Shown: one piece after another, positions 33,548-42,676 of the stretch
Layout: each line of letters starts with the position of its first letter
Position numbering within the stretch: the stretch's first letter is position 1
From: Bacillota bacterium
GTDB lineage: Bacteria; Bacillota; Clostridia; Peptostreptococcales; Anaerovoracaceae
Assembly (NCBI GenBank): GCA_017432725.1
Contig: JAFRIQ010000035.1
Span: forward strand, 62,001 to 126,000
Direction of reading: 5' to 3'
Length of the DNA stretch: 64,000 nucleotides
Notes under the pieces: generated by a model
Databases searched by the model: none
Told to the model about the DNA's origin: nothing
What the model saw: the letters and a program-made list of their open reading frames with translations, nothing else
Translations under genes and position numbers: made by a program

Positions 33548-34324
33548 ATGAATACTGATACAAAAGATCTGAGCCTGCATCCCGGCGGGACAGAGCTCAC
33601 GAAAAACATATTCCGGACTGCCATGGACAGTACCGCGGCATTCAGAGACAAGAGAGTGACGCTCATGACAGAAAAACGCCGGATCCCCGAGGAAAAACCC
33701 TTAAAGATCCTCGATGCAGGATGCGGCATAGGGACCAGTCTTGCTGCTCTCAAGGAGGAATTCGGCATAGAAGCATTCGGAATAGACAGCAGCTCAGGGT
33801 CCATAGAGAAGGCTAAAGAGCTGCATCCCGATATTTCTTTTGCCTACTGTGATGCAAGCTATCTGCCGTATAACGAAGAATACTTTGACGGAATACTCAG
33901 CGAATGCATGCTCACCCTTCTTCCTGATCCAAAAAGTGCTGTCTGCGAATGGAAAAGGGTCCTGAAAACAGGAGGCTTCATGATAATAAGCGGGCTCTGC
34001 GAAAGAGATCCCGGAGACCTCCAGTATGCGTTCAGACCGTCGCTCCCCTATGACGCACAGACTTCTGTAATATGCAAAAACGGTCTCATAGACAAGGAAG
34101 CTCTTCGCTCGTACGTTCAGTACCTGGGGCTTGTATCGGTTTATGAAAAAGACTGCAGAGAAGAACTCATCTCATATATGTCGGAGACCATAATGGAATA
34201 CGGAAGCCTGGAGGAACGCATCAAAAAAGAGCAGGAAGCCACAGGTTCGTCCGTGCTTGACTGCTCCGTAAAATACGATCCGAAAAAAATCAGCTACGTA
34301 GCGATGATATTCAAGAAGTCGTAA
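33548..34324 (+). CDS. Class I SAM-dependent methyltransferase (TrsM / DVU_1556-like)
   Basis: 258 residues with a Rossmann methyltransferase core. Motif I is ILDAGCGIGTS (54-64), the acidic residue of motif II is in FGIDSSSGSIEKAKEL, and later segments are FDGILSECMLTLLPDP and VLKTGGFMIISG. This matches the methyltransferase partner of TrsS-type radical SAM proteins (DVU_1556 family). That reading is supported by a TrsS-like gene, a CoA ligase-like gene and a small CxxC protein gene beside it, although here it is convergent with them rather than in their operon. The ATG at 33548 follows GGGAGG; the upstream ATG at 33518 lacks a site. Substrate unknown. Confidence 0.75.
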   Translation: MNTDTKDLSLHPGGTELTKNIFRTAMDSTAAFRDKRVTLMTEKRRIPEEKPLKILDAGCGIGTSLAALKEEFGIEAFGIDSSSGSIEKAKELHPDISFAYCDASYLPYNEEYFDGILSECMLTLLPDPKSAVCEWKRVLKTGGFMIISGLCERDPGDLQYAFRPSLPYDAQTSVICKNGLIDKEALRSYVQYLGLVSVYEKDCREELISYMSETIMEYGSLEERIKKEQEATGSSVLDCSVKYDPKKISYVAMIFKKS

Positions 34325-34326
34325 CT

Positions 34327-34353
34327 AAAGGCGCGCCGCAGCGCGCCTTTTTT
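34327..34353 (+). terminator. Terminator after the methyltransferase gene
   Basis: Stem AAAGGCGCGC / GCGCGCCTTT (34327-34336 with 34341-34350) followed by Ts. It overlaps the end of the convergent radical SAM gene and may also end that transcript. Confidence 0.88.
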
Positions 34354-35644
34354 ATTTCTCAGATTCTTCCATGGGCGTGAGATATTTTCCGCAGAAAGGT
34401 ATCAGTTTCCCGTCTTCATATACGAGAAGGCTGCACCTGGCCATTCTTTCCAGATTCAGATCCATCGCATCCTGAAATGCCATTGCCGATATGGTCATGC
34501 TCCGGTGAGTCATGTTGTATATGAAGGAATCGAAGTCCATCGATTCCGATACTTCCCTGCTGAGATCTTCCGAAGATCCCGTCCAGTGACCCGCCACGAA
34601 TTCCCTGTTTTCAGAAGCGCTGCTTCTTTTTTTCTTGGCGAAATACTTTCTGTTACTGGTGGGGACCAGCTTCCCGTCCCTGTTTACGATAAACGTACCG
34701 TGGAACTCACAAAGAGCATGATCGCACCTTGAGGGAAGCAGTGATACTGGATCTATGCCGGTCTGCACGCACAGCATCTCCATGAGCTCGTCCAGGGTGA
34801 TATGTTCCCTTTCCCCATGCGGATATCTGCCGATATAGGTCACGGGCTGGAAATGCACAGCTCTTACTGCGGGAAAACAGCTTATGGCAAAGTCAACGAT
34901 ACTGCCCAGTTCTTCATCATTTATTCCCCTGACTACGGTAGGCACCAAAGTAACAGACAGACCGTGCCTGCTGCAATTTTCTATAGCCTTTTTCTTTATT
35001 TCAAACAGTTCTCTTCCGCGGAGTTTCCTGTACACCTCGTCGTCTGTTCCGTCGAACTGAAGGAATACTATATCTAAGCCTGCTTCTGCAAGCTCTCTTA
35101 CGAAGCCTTCGTCTTCGGCCAGCCTTATACCGTTGGTGTTGACCTGCACGTAGCTGCAGCCCTTTTCCCTGGCAAAACGGACAAGCTCGGGAAGATCGTC
35201 TCTTAAAGTGGGTTCTCCGCCGGACAGCTGAAGAAGAGGCTTGCCTCCTTTTTCCGCTATGACGGCGATATCTTTTTTAAGTTCTTCCAGAGGCGGATAT
35301 TCTTTTTCATTCCCGCCGTAGGCAAAGCAGTAGGGGCAGCGGAGGTTGCAGTCCTTAGTGACTTCGAGTATGACGCAGCAGCAGTCCTGAAGATGTGAAG
35401 GACAGCTGTGGCAATCCCCGGAGCAGAAAGCTTCCTCTTCACAGGAAAGAGGCGTCTCCCCTTCCGTCCACTCGATAAAATCGAATCTGTCTTTCCATAC
35501 AGGCACGGAAAAACTCCCGTGCTCCTGGCAGGTCTTGCTCAGCCATATGCCTTCTGCCCCTTCCTTTCTTTCAAGAACGGCAGGTATCTTTTTAAGGCAG
35601 ACAGGACATACTGATGAAATTGTCTTTCTCGTAAAAGCGTTCAT
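34352..35644 (-). CDS. Radical SAM protein, TrsS-like
   Basis: 430-residue radical SAM enzyme. The N-terminal module has CPVC (13-16) and a KTCQEHGSF motif (37-45), a treble-clef-like metal site also found in Tes-type radical SAM proteins. A Cys-rich linker (residues 68-90, including CSGDCHSC and three adjacent Cys) precedes the [4Fe-4S]-SAM motif CNLRCPYC (Cys99, Cys103, Cys106). The SAM-binding SGGEPTLRDDLP and a (beta/alpha) barrel follow. In the related TrsS family one Cys can be selenocysteine; no in-frame TGA suggesting that is seen here. It starts one base after the CoA ligase-like gene and is the last gene of the operon. Reaction unknown. Confidence 0.78.
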   Translation of the reverse strand: MNAFTRKTISSVCPVCLKKIPAVLERKEGAEGIWLSKTCQEHGSFSVPVWKDRFDFIEWTEGETPLSCEEEAFCSGDCHSCPSHLQDCCCVILEVTKDCNLRCPYCFAYGGNEKEYPPLEELKKDIAVIAEKGGKPLLQLSGGEPTLRDDLPELVRFAREKGCSYVQVNTNGIRLAEDEGFVRELAEAGLDIVFLQFDGTDDEVYRKLRGRELFEIKKKAIENCSRHGLSVTLVPTVVRGINDEELGSIVDFAISCFPAVRAVHFQPVTYIGRYPHGEREHITLDELMEMLCVQTGIDPVSLLPSRCDHALCEFHGTFIVNRDGKLVPTSNRKYFAKKKRSSASENREFVAGHWTGSSEDLSREVSESMDFDSFIYNMTHRSMTISAMAFQDAMDLNLERMARCSLLVYEDGKLIPFCGKYLTPMEESEK

Positions 35645-35645
35645 C

Positions 35646-36965
35646 CTATTTCGTATATTCTACGTTTTTCTTAAGATCGTATCCGGACGCGAAGCCTCTG
35701 CTCTCCGAAAAACTCAGTTCCAGAATGCAGTATCCCATTTCCTGCGCTTTTCTTAAGCCTTTCAGCGACATCAGTTCATCTTTTACAAAGCCTTCGTCTA
35801 CTGCAGTTCCCGGCAGATGCTTTGCGCATACGCTGAGTCTATGGTCTTCCAGACCTATTTCGAAATCGGTCACTTCATCGCATCTGTAGAGCGCGTCGGC
35901 TATATCCGCCATATATACTTCGCATTGTCCGAAACGGAGCACGTCCCTTTTTCTTCCGTATACCTTGAGCAGCCTTTTAAGCCTGCCTCCGCAGGCGCAG
36001 TCTCCGTCTGTGAATTTCCCTATATCTCCCGTCCTGTACCTTATGAGGGGCATGCCCACTCTGTCCAGGGTAGTTATGACTATCTCGCCTTTTCCCTCTC
36101 CGTCGGTTTCCGGAATCTCGTATAAAATATCGCAGGGTCTTAGGTGATAGCCCTCGTGAGCCGTACACTCCACGCCTCCGAAGATGCACATCTCCGTGGA
36201 ACCGTAATGCCTGTGGACCGTGCACTGCCAGAGTCTTTCCAGCCTGCTCACAACGGAATCGGGCACCACGTCGGCGGAAAGGTTCACGCTCCTTATGAAT
36301 CCCTTTTCGGGGTTCCCAAACTGTTTTCCGTAGCTTGCTAGAGCCGCTGCGTGCCATGGTATGGCTTCCACTATCTCAGGTCTCATCTCCATGAGTTTAT
36401 CGTATGCGCCCTGTATATCCGTCACAGACCCGAAGACCTCTATGGATACTCCCAGAGGCTCCACGGCTTTCCGCACCATGTCTCCGATGCTGCCGGCTGA
36501 AGTCCCCGACATCAGTATGAGCATCCTTTCGCCGGGACGGCAGTTCATTACCTCGTAGCCCGCTCTTATGAACTCTATGGCTTTTCTGATGTCATCATCT
36601 GTATAGGATATGCGTTTCTGTTTTCCTGTGGTCCCGGTGGTGGGCACCGTTACCATGCGGTCTATGTCAGAGGACGGAAGGCAAAGGAACCTCCACTCGT
36701 TTCCCGCAAGATCGGCTTCCGCAGTGCATGGAAGCGCCTGTATATCTTTAAGAGACTTCAGACTTTCCGGGTCGGTATTTCCGTAAAGGGAAGCATAAAA
36801 ATCACTGCGCTCTTTTGCCAAGCGCAGCGTTCTTTTGAAAGCTTCCAGCTGATATTCCTCGAGCTTTTCCTGGGAGAGTTCCCCGTAGGAGATGCCCATT
36901 CTTTCCGCGACAAGCGAATCGACAGGTTTTCCTCCCGCATCTTTTTCGTTGGTGATGAAAGCCAT
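35646..36965 (-). CDS. AMP-dependent CoA ligase-like protein (DVU_1553-like, PaaK relative)
   Basis: 439-residue ANL-superfamily adenylating enzyme related to phenylacetate-CoA ligase. The AMP-binding P-loop is TTGTTGKQKRIS (109-120). The adenine motif is HRHYGSTEM near 255 and the ribose-binding Asp is in YRTGDIGKF near 338. A Cys pair in GDCACGGRL follows; many PaaK relatives have a zinc-like Cys set here. The ATG overlaps the stop of the 58-residue CxxC gene by one base (TAATG), so the upstream in-frame ATG at 37043 inside that gene is rejected. Its acid substrate is unknown. The neighbours match DVU_1553-1557-type clusters. Confidence 0.78.
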   Translation of the reverse strand: MAFITNEKDAGGKPVDSLVAERMGISYGELSQEKLEEYQLEAFKRTLRLAKERSDFYASLYGNTDPESLKSLKDIQALPCTAEADLAGNEWRFLCLPSSDIDRMVTVPTTGTTGKQKRISYTDDDIRKAIEFIRAGYEVMNCRPGERMLILMSGTSAGSIGDMVRKAVEPLGVSIEVFGSVTDIQGAYDKLMEMRPEIVEAIPWHAAALASYGKQFGNPEKGFIRSVNLSADVVPDSVVSRLERLWQCTVHRHYGSTEMCIFGGVECTAHEGYHLRPCDILYEIPETDGEGKGEIVITTLDRVGMPLIRYRTGDIGKFTDGDCACGGRLKRLLKVYGRKRDVLRFGQCEVYMADIADALYRCDEVTDFEIGLEDHRLSVCAKHLPGTAVDEGFVKDELMSLKGLRKAQEMGYCILELSFSESRGFASGYDLKKNVEYTK

Positions 36966-37141
36966 TACTTTTCTTCCAGCATGCTCTCTATCTCGTGCAT
37001 CTTTCCCCTCACCAGATCTTCGGGGATATATACCTGACCGCATACCGGGCAGCGCAGCACCGGATGGGTCAGTTCATGACCGAGGTACTGAAAGACCGTA
37101 GGCTCTTCCTTAAGTTCAACGTTGCATTTTCCGCAGATCAT
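36965..37141 (-). CDS. Small CxxC redox protein (DVU_1557-like)
   Basis: 58 residues with two CxxC pairs: CGKC at 3-6 and CPVC at 31-34, a rubredoxin/zinc-ribbon-like arrangement. Between them lies the segment TVFQYLGHELTHPVLR, and an acidic helical tail ends the protein. The ATG overlaps the stop of the 87-residue gene (ATGA) and its stop overlaps the next ATG, so it is clearly translated as part of the operon. It could pass electrons to the radical SAM protein or bind zinc; the sequence alone cannot tell. Confidence 0.8.
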   Translation of the reverse strand: MICGKCNVELKEEPTVFQYLGHELTHPVLRCPVCGQVYIPEDLVRGKMHEIESMLEEK

Positions 37142-37401
37142 TTCTTTACCTCCCTTATTTCCATACGGTGCATATATATGTCCCTGATCTCTATATATCC
37201 GTCATCCGTGACATAGCTGACCCAGAGAGTGATGTTGCCTATCCTCATATGGGCGTGCCACAGGCTCTGTTTTTCATCATAAACTTTTTCCGAAGTCTGC
37301 TCTGCATTCCTGATGACTTCCTCAGCCTGGGAAACGTCTATCCCTTCTCTGCAGGCTTTTTCGAGAAGCTCCTTCGGAATGCGTATCTCTTTTGTATCCA
37401 T
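37138..37401 (-). CDS. Small conserved-context protein of unknown function (87 aa), first gene of the TrsS-like operon
   Basis: 87 residues with no recognised domain. It is amphipathic helical at first (IPKELLEKACREGIDVSQAE), then a beta-rich half with the pattern SLWHAHMRIGNITLWVSYV followed by GYIEIRDIYMHRMEIRE. No Cys besides Cys20 and no signal peptide. The second half recalls small proteins encoded beside DVU_1557-type redox genes, but this is from memory and weak. AAGAGGA precedes the ATG at 37401. The ATG at 37485 lies in the groEL terminator and is rejected. Its four-base overlap with the CxxC gene indicates coupled expression. Confidence 0.7.
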   Translation of the reverse strand: MDTKEIRIPKELLEKACREGIDVSQAEEVIRNAEQTSEKVYDEKQSLWHAHMRIGNITLWVSYVTDDGYIEIRDIYMHRMEIREVKK

Positions 37402-37423
37402 GAGTTCCTCTTCCGTTTTTGCT

Positions 37424-37434
37424 ATTATACCACA
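37424..37434 (-). promoter_or_regulatory. Promoter of the TrsS-like operon
   Basis: TGTGGTATAAT on the minus strand, the same extended -10 as at tyrS. The predicted leader is about 15 bases and just contains the AAGAGGA site. Confidence 0.65.
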
Positions 37435-37454
37435 CCAATGGCCTTTCTCTAAAC

Positions 37455-37482
37455 AAAAAGCGGACCCCTTAAGGGATCCGCT
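37455..37482 (-). terminator. groEL terminator
   Basis: On the minus strand AGCGGATCCC pairs with GGGGTCCGCT around TTAA, with one mismatch, followed by TTTTTGTTT. It lies 22 bases past the groEL stop. Confidence 0.8.
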
Positions 37483-37504
37483 CAAAAAACATGTTTTTCG
37501 GGAA

Positions 37505-39148
<1,644 letters not shown>

Positions 39149-39155
39149 CTAAACC

Positions 39156-39419
39156 TCACTTTACCAAAGCCAGGATATCCTTGGCTTCAAGAAGCAGACA
39201 ATCCTTGCCGTCAACGTCGAAGGATTCACCTGCAAATTTTGAATAAATTACTCTGTCGCCCACTTTGAGCTCTTCGGGAGCTTCGGGCCCTACTGCTACT
39301 ACTGTTGCCATAGTGCTTTCTTCCTTTGCAGAAGCTGCGAGAAGAAGGCCGCCGGCTGTCTTTTCTACGGCCTCATCCTTCTGAAGAAGGACGCGGTTTC
39401 CCATAGGTACGATCGTCAT
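39156..39419 (-). CDS. groS: Co-chaperonin GroES (Hsp10)
   Basis: 87-residue co-chaperonin, slightly short of the usual 94-97. It has the conserved NRVLLQKDE opening, the mobile loop (KTAGGLLLAA, near 21-32), VGPEAPEELKVGDRVIYSKFAG and the final EAKDILALV. It caps GroEL rings. AGGAGGAAAT precedes the ATG. It is the first gene of groESL; its promoter region lacks a CIRCE element. Confidence 0.97.
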   Translation of the reverse strand: MTIVPMGNRVLLQKDEAVEKTAGGLLLAASAKEESTMATVVAVGPEAPEELKVGDRVIYSKFAGESFDVDGKDCLLLEAKDILALVK

Positions 39420-39486
39420 TTTATTTCCTCCTGTTTATTATTCATGACTCTTAAAAGTCAGATCTGTTATTTTGCACGCAAAGAGT

Positions 39487-39497
39487 AGTATACCACA
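39487..39497 (-). promoter_or_regulatory. groESL promoter
   Basis: TGTGGTATACT on the minus strand, a TRTG-extended -10. The leader of about 60 bases contains the near-palindrome GACTTTTAAGAGTC (39446-39459) but no TTAGCACTC-N9-GAGTGCTAA. Confidence 0.6.
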
Positions 39498-39525
39498 ACA
39501 TTGCGCCGTATTCCATAGTATTTGT

Positions 39526-40341
39526 TCAGATGATGTTTTTCTTTGCAGTCCTGATGTATCCTCTCAGTTCAACTTCCACTCCGAGTATATTGAAAGAAGT
39601 CATGTGGGATACGGCTCTGGCGACTCTTCTCTGAAGAGTCCTCGCGGCGGCCATCATATCGCTGCCCTTTTCGGCCATGATGATAGCCCTTATGTACAAT
39701 CCGTCGTTACCGTTGATGCAGGTCGCAAAGAGGAGCTGACCGCAGCCCGGCGTTATCGAGACCACGTGCTCCACTATCTGTACTATTATCTTGTCGGATA
39801 TCTCGTAGGCTCCAAGATAACTGTACGTCGGCCTTATGACTGTCTTGGTCTTGTTTTCCTTTTTGCTGAACGCCCTCTTGGGATCTATGAGGTAACCGGA
39901 AAACTTCTTCTTTACCTGGAAGGTGGGAGCCGGGATGGTGTGCATTCCGGCCTCGCTCCTGCTCTTTCTGGCGATGGCTCTCTCCTTCTCGGAGGTCACG
40001 TCCTCTATGTGTATTATCTCTTCCGGTTCCGGAAGGCCGAGCCTTTCAGCAATGAGCTTTACCATATCTTCGGAAGTGCCCAGTATAAGGATATGCTCAG
40101 GAGAGAGTTTCGCCAATGCGAACCTCATTTCCTCCGCATTTTTCTCATTCTGGAACACAGCGGTCTTTACGGCGCCGATCTTGGTTTTCTGTTTCTTTGC
40201 GGATTCTCCGGCAACTATCTGTCTGCCCGCGATCAAGAGACCGTCGTCGATGATGGCGTCTATGCCAAGTTTTGACGACAGTTCCGCAGCTACGTAGCTC
40301 TTGCCTGTTCCGCTTTTTCCGGATAATCCTGTTACTTTCAT
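39526..40341 (-). CDS. P-loop NTPase fused to an Asp23/Gls24-like domain
   Basis: 271 residues. The N-terminal half is a P-loop domain with Walker A GLSGKSGTGKS (5-15) and kinase-like order (IDDGLLIAGRQIV, ILGTSEDMVKLIAERLGLP). A linker (LIDPKRAFSKKENK) follows. The C-terminal 110 residues (PTYSYLGAYEISDKIIVQIV ... GNDGLYIRAIIMAEKGSD ... HMTSFNILGVEVELRGY) resemble the Asp23/Gls24/YloU fold, known from cell-envelope proteins. No membrane segment is present. The start cannot lie further downstream because the P-loop begins at residue 5. The -10 box ends six bases before the ATG and no ribosome binding site exists. Function unknown; a membrane-stress sensor or small-molecule kinase are possibilities. 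Confidence 0.7.
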   Translation of the reverse strand: MKVTGLSGKSGTGKSYVAAELSSKLGIDAIIDDGLLIAGRQIVAGESAKKQKTKIGAVKTAVFQNEKNAEEMRFALAKLSPEHILILGTSEDMVKLIAERLGLPEPEEIIHIEDVTSEKERAIARKSRSEAGMHTIPAPTFQVKKKFSGYLIDPKRAFSKKENKTKTVIRPTYSYLGAYEISDKIIVQIVEHVVSITPGCGQLLFATCINGNDGLYIRAIIMAEKGSDMMAAARTLQRRVARAVSHMTSFNILGVEVELRGYIRTAKKNII

Positions 40342-40347
40342 ACGCCT

Positions 40348-40356
40348 ATTATATCA
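40348..40356 (-). promoter_or_regulatory. Promoter of the P-loop fusion gene, probably leaderless
   Basis: TGATATAAT on the minus strand ending exactly six bases before the ATG, the same spacing as at cls. Confidence 0.6.
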
Positions 40357-40368
40357 CCCATAAGACAT

Positions 40369-40401
40369 AAAAAAAAGGAGCCCGGCCTTTGGCCGCGCTC
40401 C
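40369..40401 (-). terminator. Ferredoxin gene terminator
   Basis: On the minus strand GGAGCGCGGCC pairs with GGCCGGGCTCC (one mismatch), loop AAA, followed by eight Ts. Confidence 0.93.
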
Positions 40402-40418
40402 CAACGACATGCTGTCAA

Positions 40419-40589
40419 TTATGCTTCTACGGGTGCATCTACGGGGCAGTTCTCTGCGCATGTTCCGCAATCTACGCAAGCATCTGCATCGATAACATAG
40501 ATTCCGTCACCTTCGGTGATAGCTTCTACCGGGCAGTTCTCTGCGCATGTTCCGCATGAAACGCAAGCATCTGTGATCTTATATGCCAT
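40419..40589 (-). CDS. 2[4Fe-4S] ferredoxin
   Basis: 56-residue clostridial-type ferredoxin. Two CxxCxxCxxxCP motifs are present: CVSCGTCAENCP (9-20) and CVDCGTCAENCP (39-50), each binding one [4Fe-4S] cluster with the last Cys shared across clusters. The two halves are a clear internal repeat, so the fold is pseudo-twofold symmetric. It carries low-potential electrons, for example for radical SAM enzymes such as the one 5 kb away. AAAAGGAGGAG is a very strong ribosome binding site. Monocistronic with its own terminator. Confidence 0.97.
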   Translation of the reverse strand: MAYKITDACVSCGTCAENCPVEAITEGDGIYVIDADACVDCGTCAENCPVDAPVEA

Positions 40590-40748
40590 TTCTACTCCTC
40601 CTTTTAATCAATCAATTAAGGACAGTTTGCATTATACTATGCACCTTGCAAGTTCACAAGGTATTTTTTTACACCTATAGATATGTTTTTTTGTATTTCT
40701 TTACAAAATTATGAAGCCCAAAAGCTTCAATATTGTGCAAATAGCAGA

Positions 40749-42608
40749 TTATTCGCCCTGGAGCTCCAGCCAGTCCATATACGCTTCGTCGAGCTCAGCC
40801 TTTACTTCTTCAAGTTCTTCTGAAAGTTTCCTGGCCTTTTCATGGTCCGAGAAGACCTCCGGGTCGCAGAGAAGCTCTTCCAGAGACGCCCTTTTGTCCT
40901 CGAGATCGTTCACTCTGTGCTCAGCCTCTTTCAGCATCCTGTCGTTTCTGCGCCTTGCTGTTTCTGCTCTCTTCTTCGCCTGCCTTTCGGCTTCGGATCC
41001 CTTCGCGAATCCTTCGAAACCTTCTTCGGCCTTCTTTTCCTCCTTGCCCGGTTTCTCAGGCTGAAGAACCTTTTCGCCTTCCCCTATCTCTATGACTCTC
41101 GTCGCCACTTTATCTATGAGGTACCTGTCGTGGGATACTATGATCTCCGTGCCGGGGAAAGCGAGAAGAGCGTCCTCGAAAACCTCCTTGGAGGTGATGT
41201 CCAGATGGTTCGTAGGCTCGTCCAGTATGAGCACGTTTGCTCCCGACATCATGAGTTTCAGAAGAGAGAGCCTTGCCTTTTCGCCGCCTGCAAGGGAACC
41301 GACCTTCTTGAACACGTCGTCTCCCCTGAAGCACATAGCTCCCAGCATCCTTCTCAGGTCAGTCTGTGTGTATCTGCTCTCAACGCTCACGTATTCGTCC
41401 GGACCTATGAGTATGCCTCTGCAGTTGTACATCTCCTCAAGGACTGTGTTGGATGGGTTCAGATTTTCCTGCTGCTGGTCGTAATACGCAGGCACTACGT
41501 TGGTGCCCAGTTTTATCCTTCCTTCGGTAGGCCTCAGCTGCCCCATGAGCATGCGGAGAAGAGTGGTCTTCCCCGCTCCGTTGGGACCTGTTATGCACAC
41601 CCTGTCGCCCTTCTTTATGACGGCTCCGAAATCCGATATGAGAGGTCTGTCAGGCGCGTCATCGTAGGCGAAGGAAAGGTCCTCTATGATCATCACGTCG
41701 TTACCAGTTTGAAGATTCTGCCTGAACGTGAGCTTTATCTCGTCTTTCTGCACTACTGGGCGTTCCAGCCTTTCTACGTGGGCCAGGCGTTTTTCCCTGC
41801 TCTGAGCCCTCTTGATGAGCTTTTCCGTGCCCCTTCCGTACCAGCGGGCTATGAGTTCTTCTTCGTGTTTTATCTCCTCGGCCTGCTGCTCGTAGTGCTT
41901 CATGGCTTCTTCGTACAGTACCTGCTTCCTCTCCTTGTACTGAGTGTAGTTTCCGCTGTACGCCGTGAGCCTTTTGAATTCTATCTCGAATATCCTGTTG
42001 ACCACCCGGTCAAGGAAATACCTGTCGTGAGACACTATCATCAGCGTTCCCCTGTAGGACCTGAGTCTGTTCTCTAGCCACTGGAGGGTCGGTATATCAA
42101 GATGGTTGGTAGGCTCGTCGAGAAGCAGGAGATCCGGCTCTTCCAGAAGCACTGCCCCGAGAGCCAGCCTGGTCTGCTCGCCTCCCGAAAGGGAAACGGC
42201 TTCCTGAGAATAGCTGTCTTCCCCGAAACCCAGGGAGGTCAGTATGCCCCTCTTTCCCTTTTCCAGGGAATATCCATTCTTTTCCTGAAAACTTTCGGGA
42301 TCTATCTTGCTGTCGAGGGCATCCCAGACAGTGACTCCCGCCGCAAAATGTTCTCTTTGCTTTAGGTATGCGACGGAAAGGTCCCTGGCGAAACTTACCG
42401 TGCCGGAATCCTTTTCATATCCTTCTCCCGAGGCTATATACGAAGGGTCGTATTCGCCCATGATGAGTTTGAGAAGGGTGGATTTGCCCGCGCCGTTGAC
42501 GCCCACTATACCTATGCGGTCGCCCTCGTTGGCTACGAAGCTCACGTCTTCGAGTATATCCTCGACTCCTATGCTGTAATTAAGTTGTGAAACCGTAAGA
42601 ACGCTCAT
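40749..42608 (-). CDS. ABC-F family ATPase (ribosome-associated type)
   Basis: 619 residues with two ATPase domains in one chain and no membrane helices, the ABC-F layout. Domain 1 has Walker A GVNGAGKST and signature LSGGEQTRL. Domain 2 has GPNGAGKTT and LAGGEKARL, with LDEPTNHLD in both. Between them lies the helical linker (about 230-300) that enters the ribosomal E site. A C-terminal coiled coil (about 545-619) follows a Lys/Glu-rich stretch. Members rescue stalled ribosomes or give antibiotic resistance; this layout suits a housekeeping Uup/YfmR/YdiF type. The ATG lies ten bases after the -10, with no ribosome binding site. Confidence 0.9.
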   Translation of the reverse strand: MSVLTVSQLNYSIGVEDILEDVSFVANEGDRIGIVGVNGAGKSTLLKLIMGEYDPSYIASGEGYEKDSGTVSFARDLSVAYLKQREHFAAGVTVWDALDSKIDPESFQEKNGYSLEKGKRGILTSLGFGEDSYSQEAVSLSGGEQTRLALGAVLLEEPDLLLLDEPTNHLDIPTLQWLENRLRSYRGTLMIVSHDRYFLDRVVNRIFEIEFKRLTAYSGNYTQYKERKQVLYEEAMKHYEQQAEEIKHEEELIARWYGRGTEKLIKRAQSREKRLAHVERLERPVVQKDEIKLTFRQNLQTGNDVMIIEDLSFAYDDAPDRPLISDFGAVIKKGDRVCITGPNGAGKTTLLRMLMGQLRPTEGRIKLGTNVVPAYYDQQQENLNPSNTVLEEMYNCRGILIGPDEYVSVESRYTQTDLRRMLGAMCFRGDDVFKKVGSLAGGEKARLSLLKLMMSGANVLILDEPTNHLDITSKEVFEDALLAFPGTEIIVSHDRYLIDKVATRVIEIGEGEKVLQPEKPGKEEKKAEEGFEGFAKGSEAERQAKKRAETARRRNDRMLKEAEHRVNDLEDKRASLEELLCDPEVFSDHEKARKLSEELEEVKAELDEAYMDWLELQGE

Positions 42609-42618
42609 AACGTCCGCT

Positions 42619-42629
42619 ATTATATCACA
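42619..42629 (-). promoter_or_regulatory. ABC-F gene promoter, very short or absent leader
   Basis: TGTGATATAAT on the minus strand. The -10 ends ten bases before the ATG, so the leader would be about four bases. Confidence 0.55.
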
Positions 42630-42645
42630 CTGCTGCTGTATTACT

Positions 42646-42672
42646 AAAGAAAAACTGCCCCATAGGGGGCAG
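42646..42672 (-). terminator. Terminator after the PlsC-like gene
   Basis: Stem CTGCCCC (42655-42661) / GGGGCAG (42666-42672), followed on the minus strand by TTTTTCTTT. It lies five bases after the stop codon. Confidence 0.9.
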
Positions 42673-42676
42673 CCTT

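Noticed and set aside
40419..40589. Internal repeat in the ferredoxin gene as a mobile or CRISPR-like repeat
   Set aside because: The repeat is the normal two-cluster duplication of clostridial ferredoxins.
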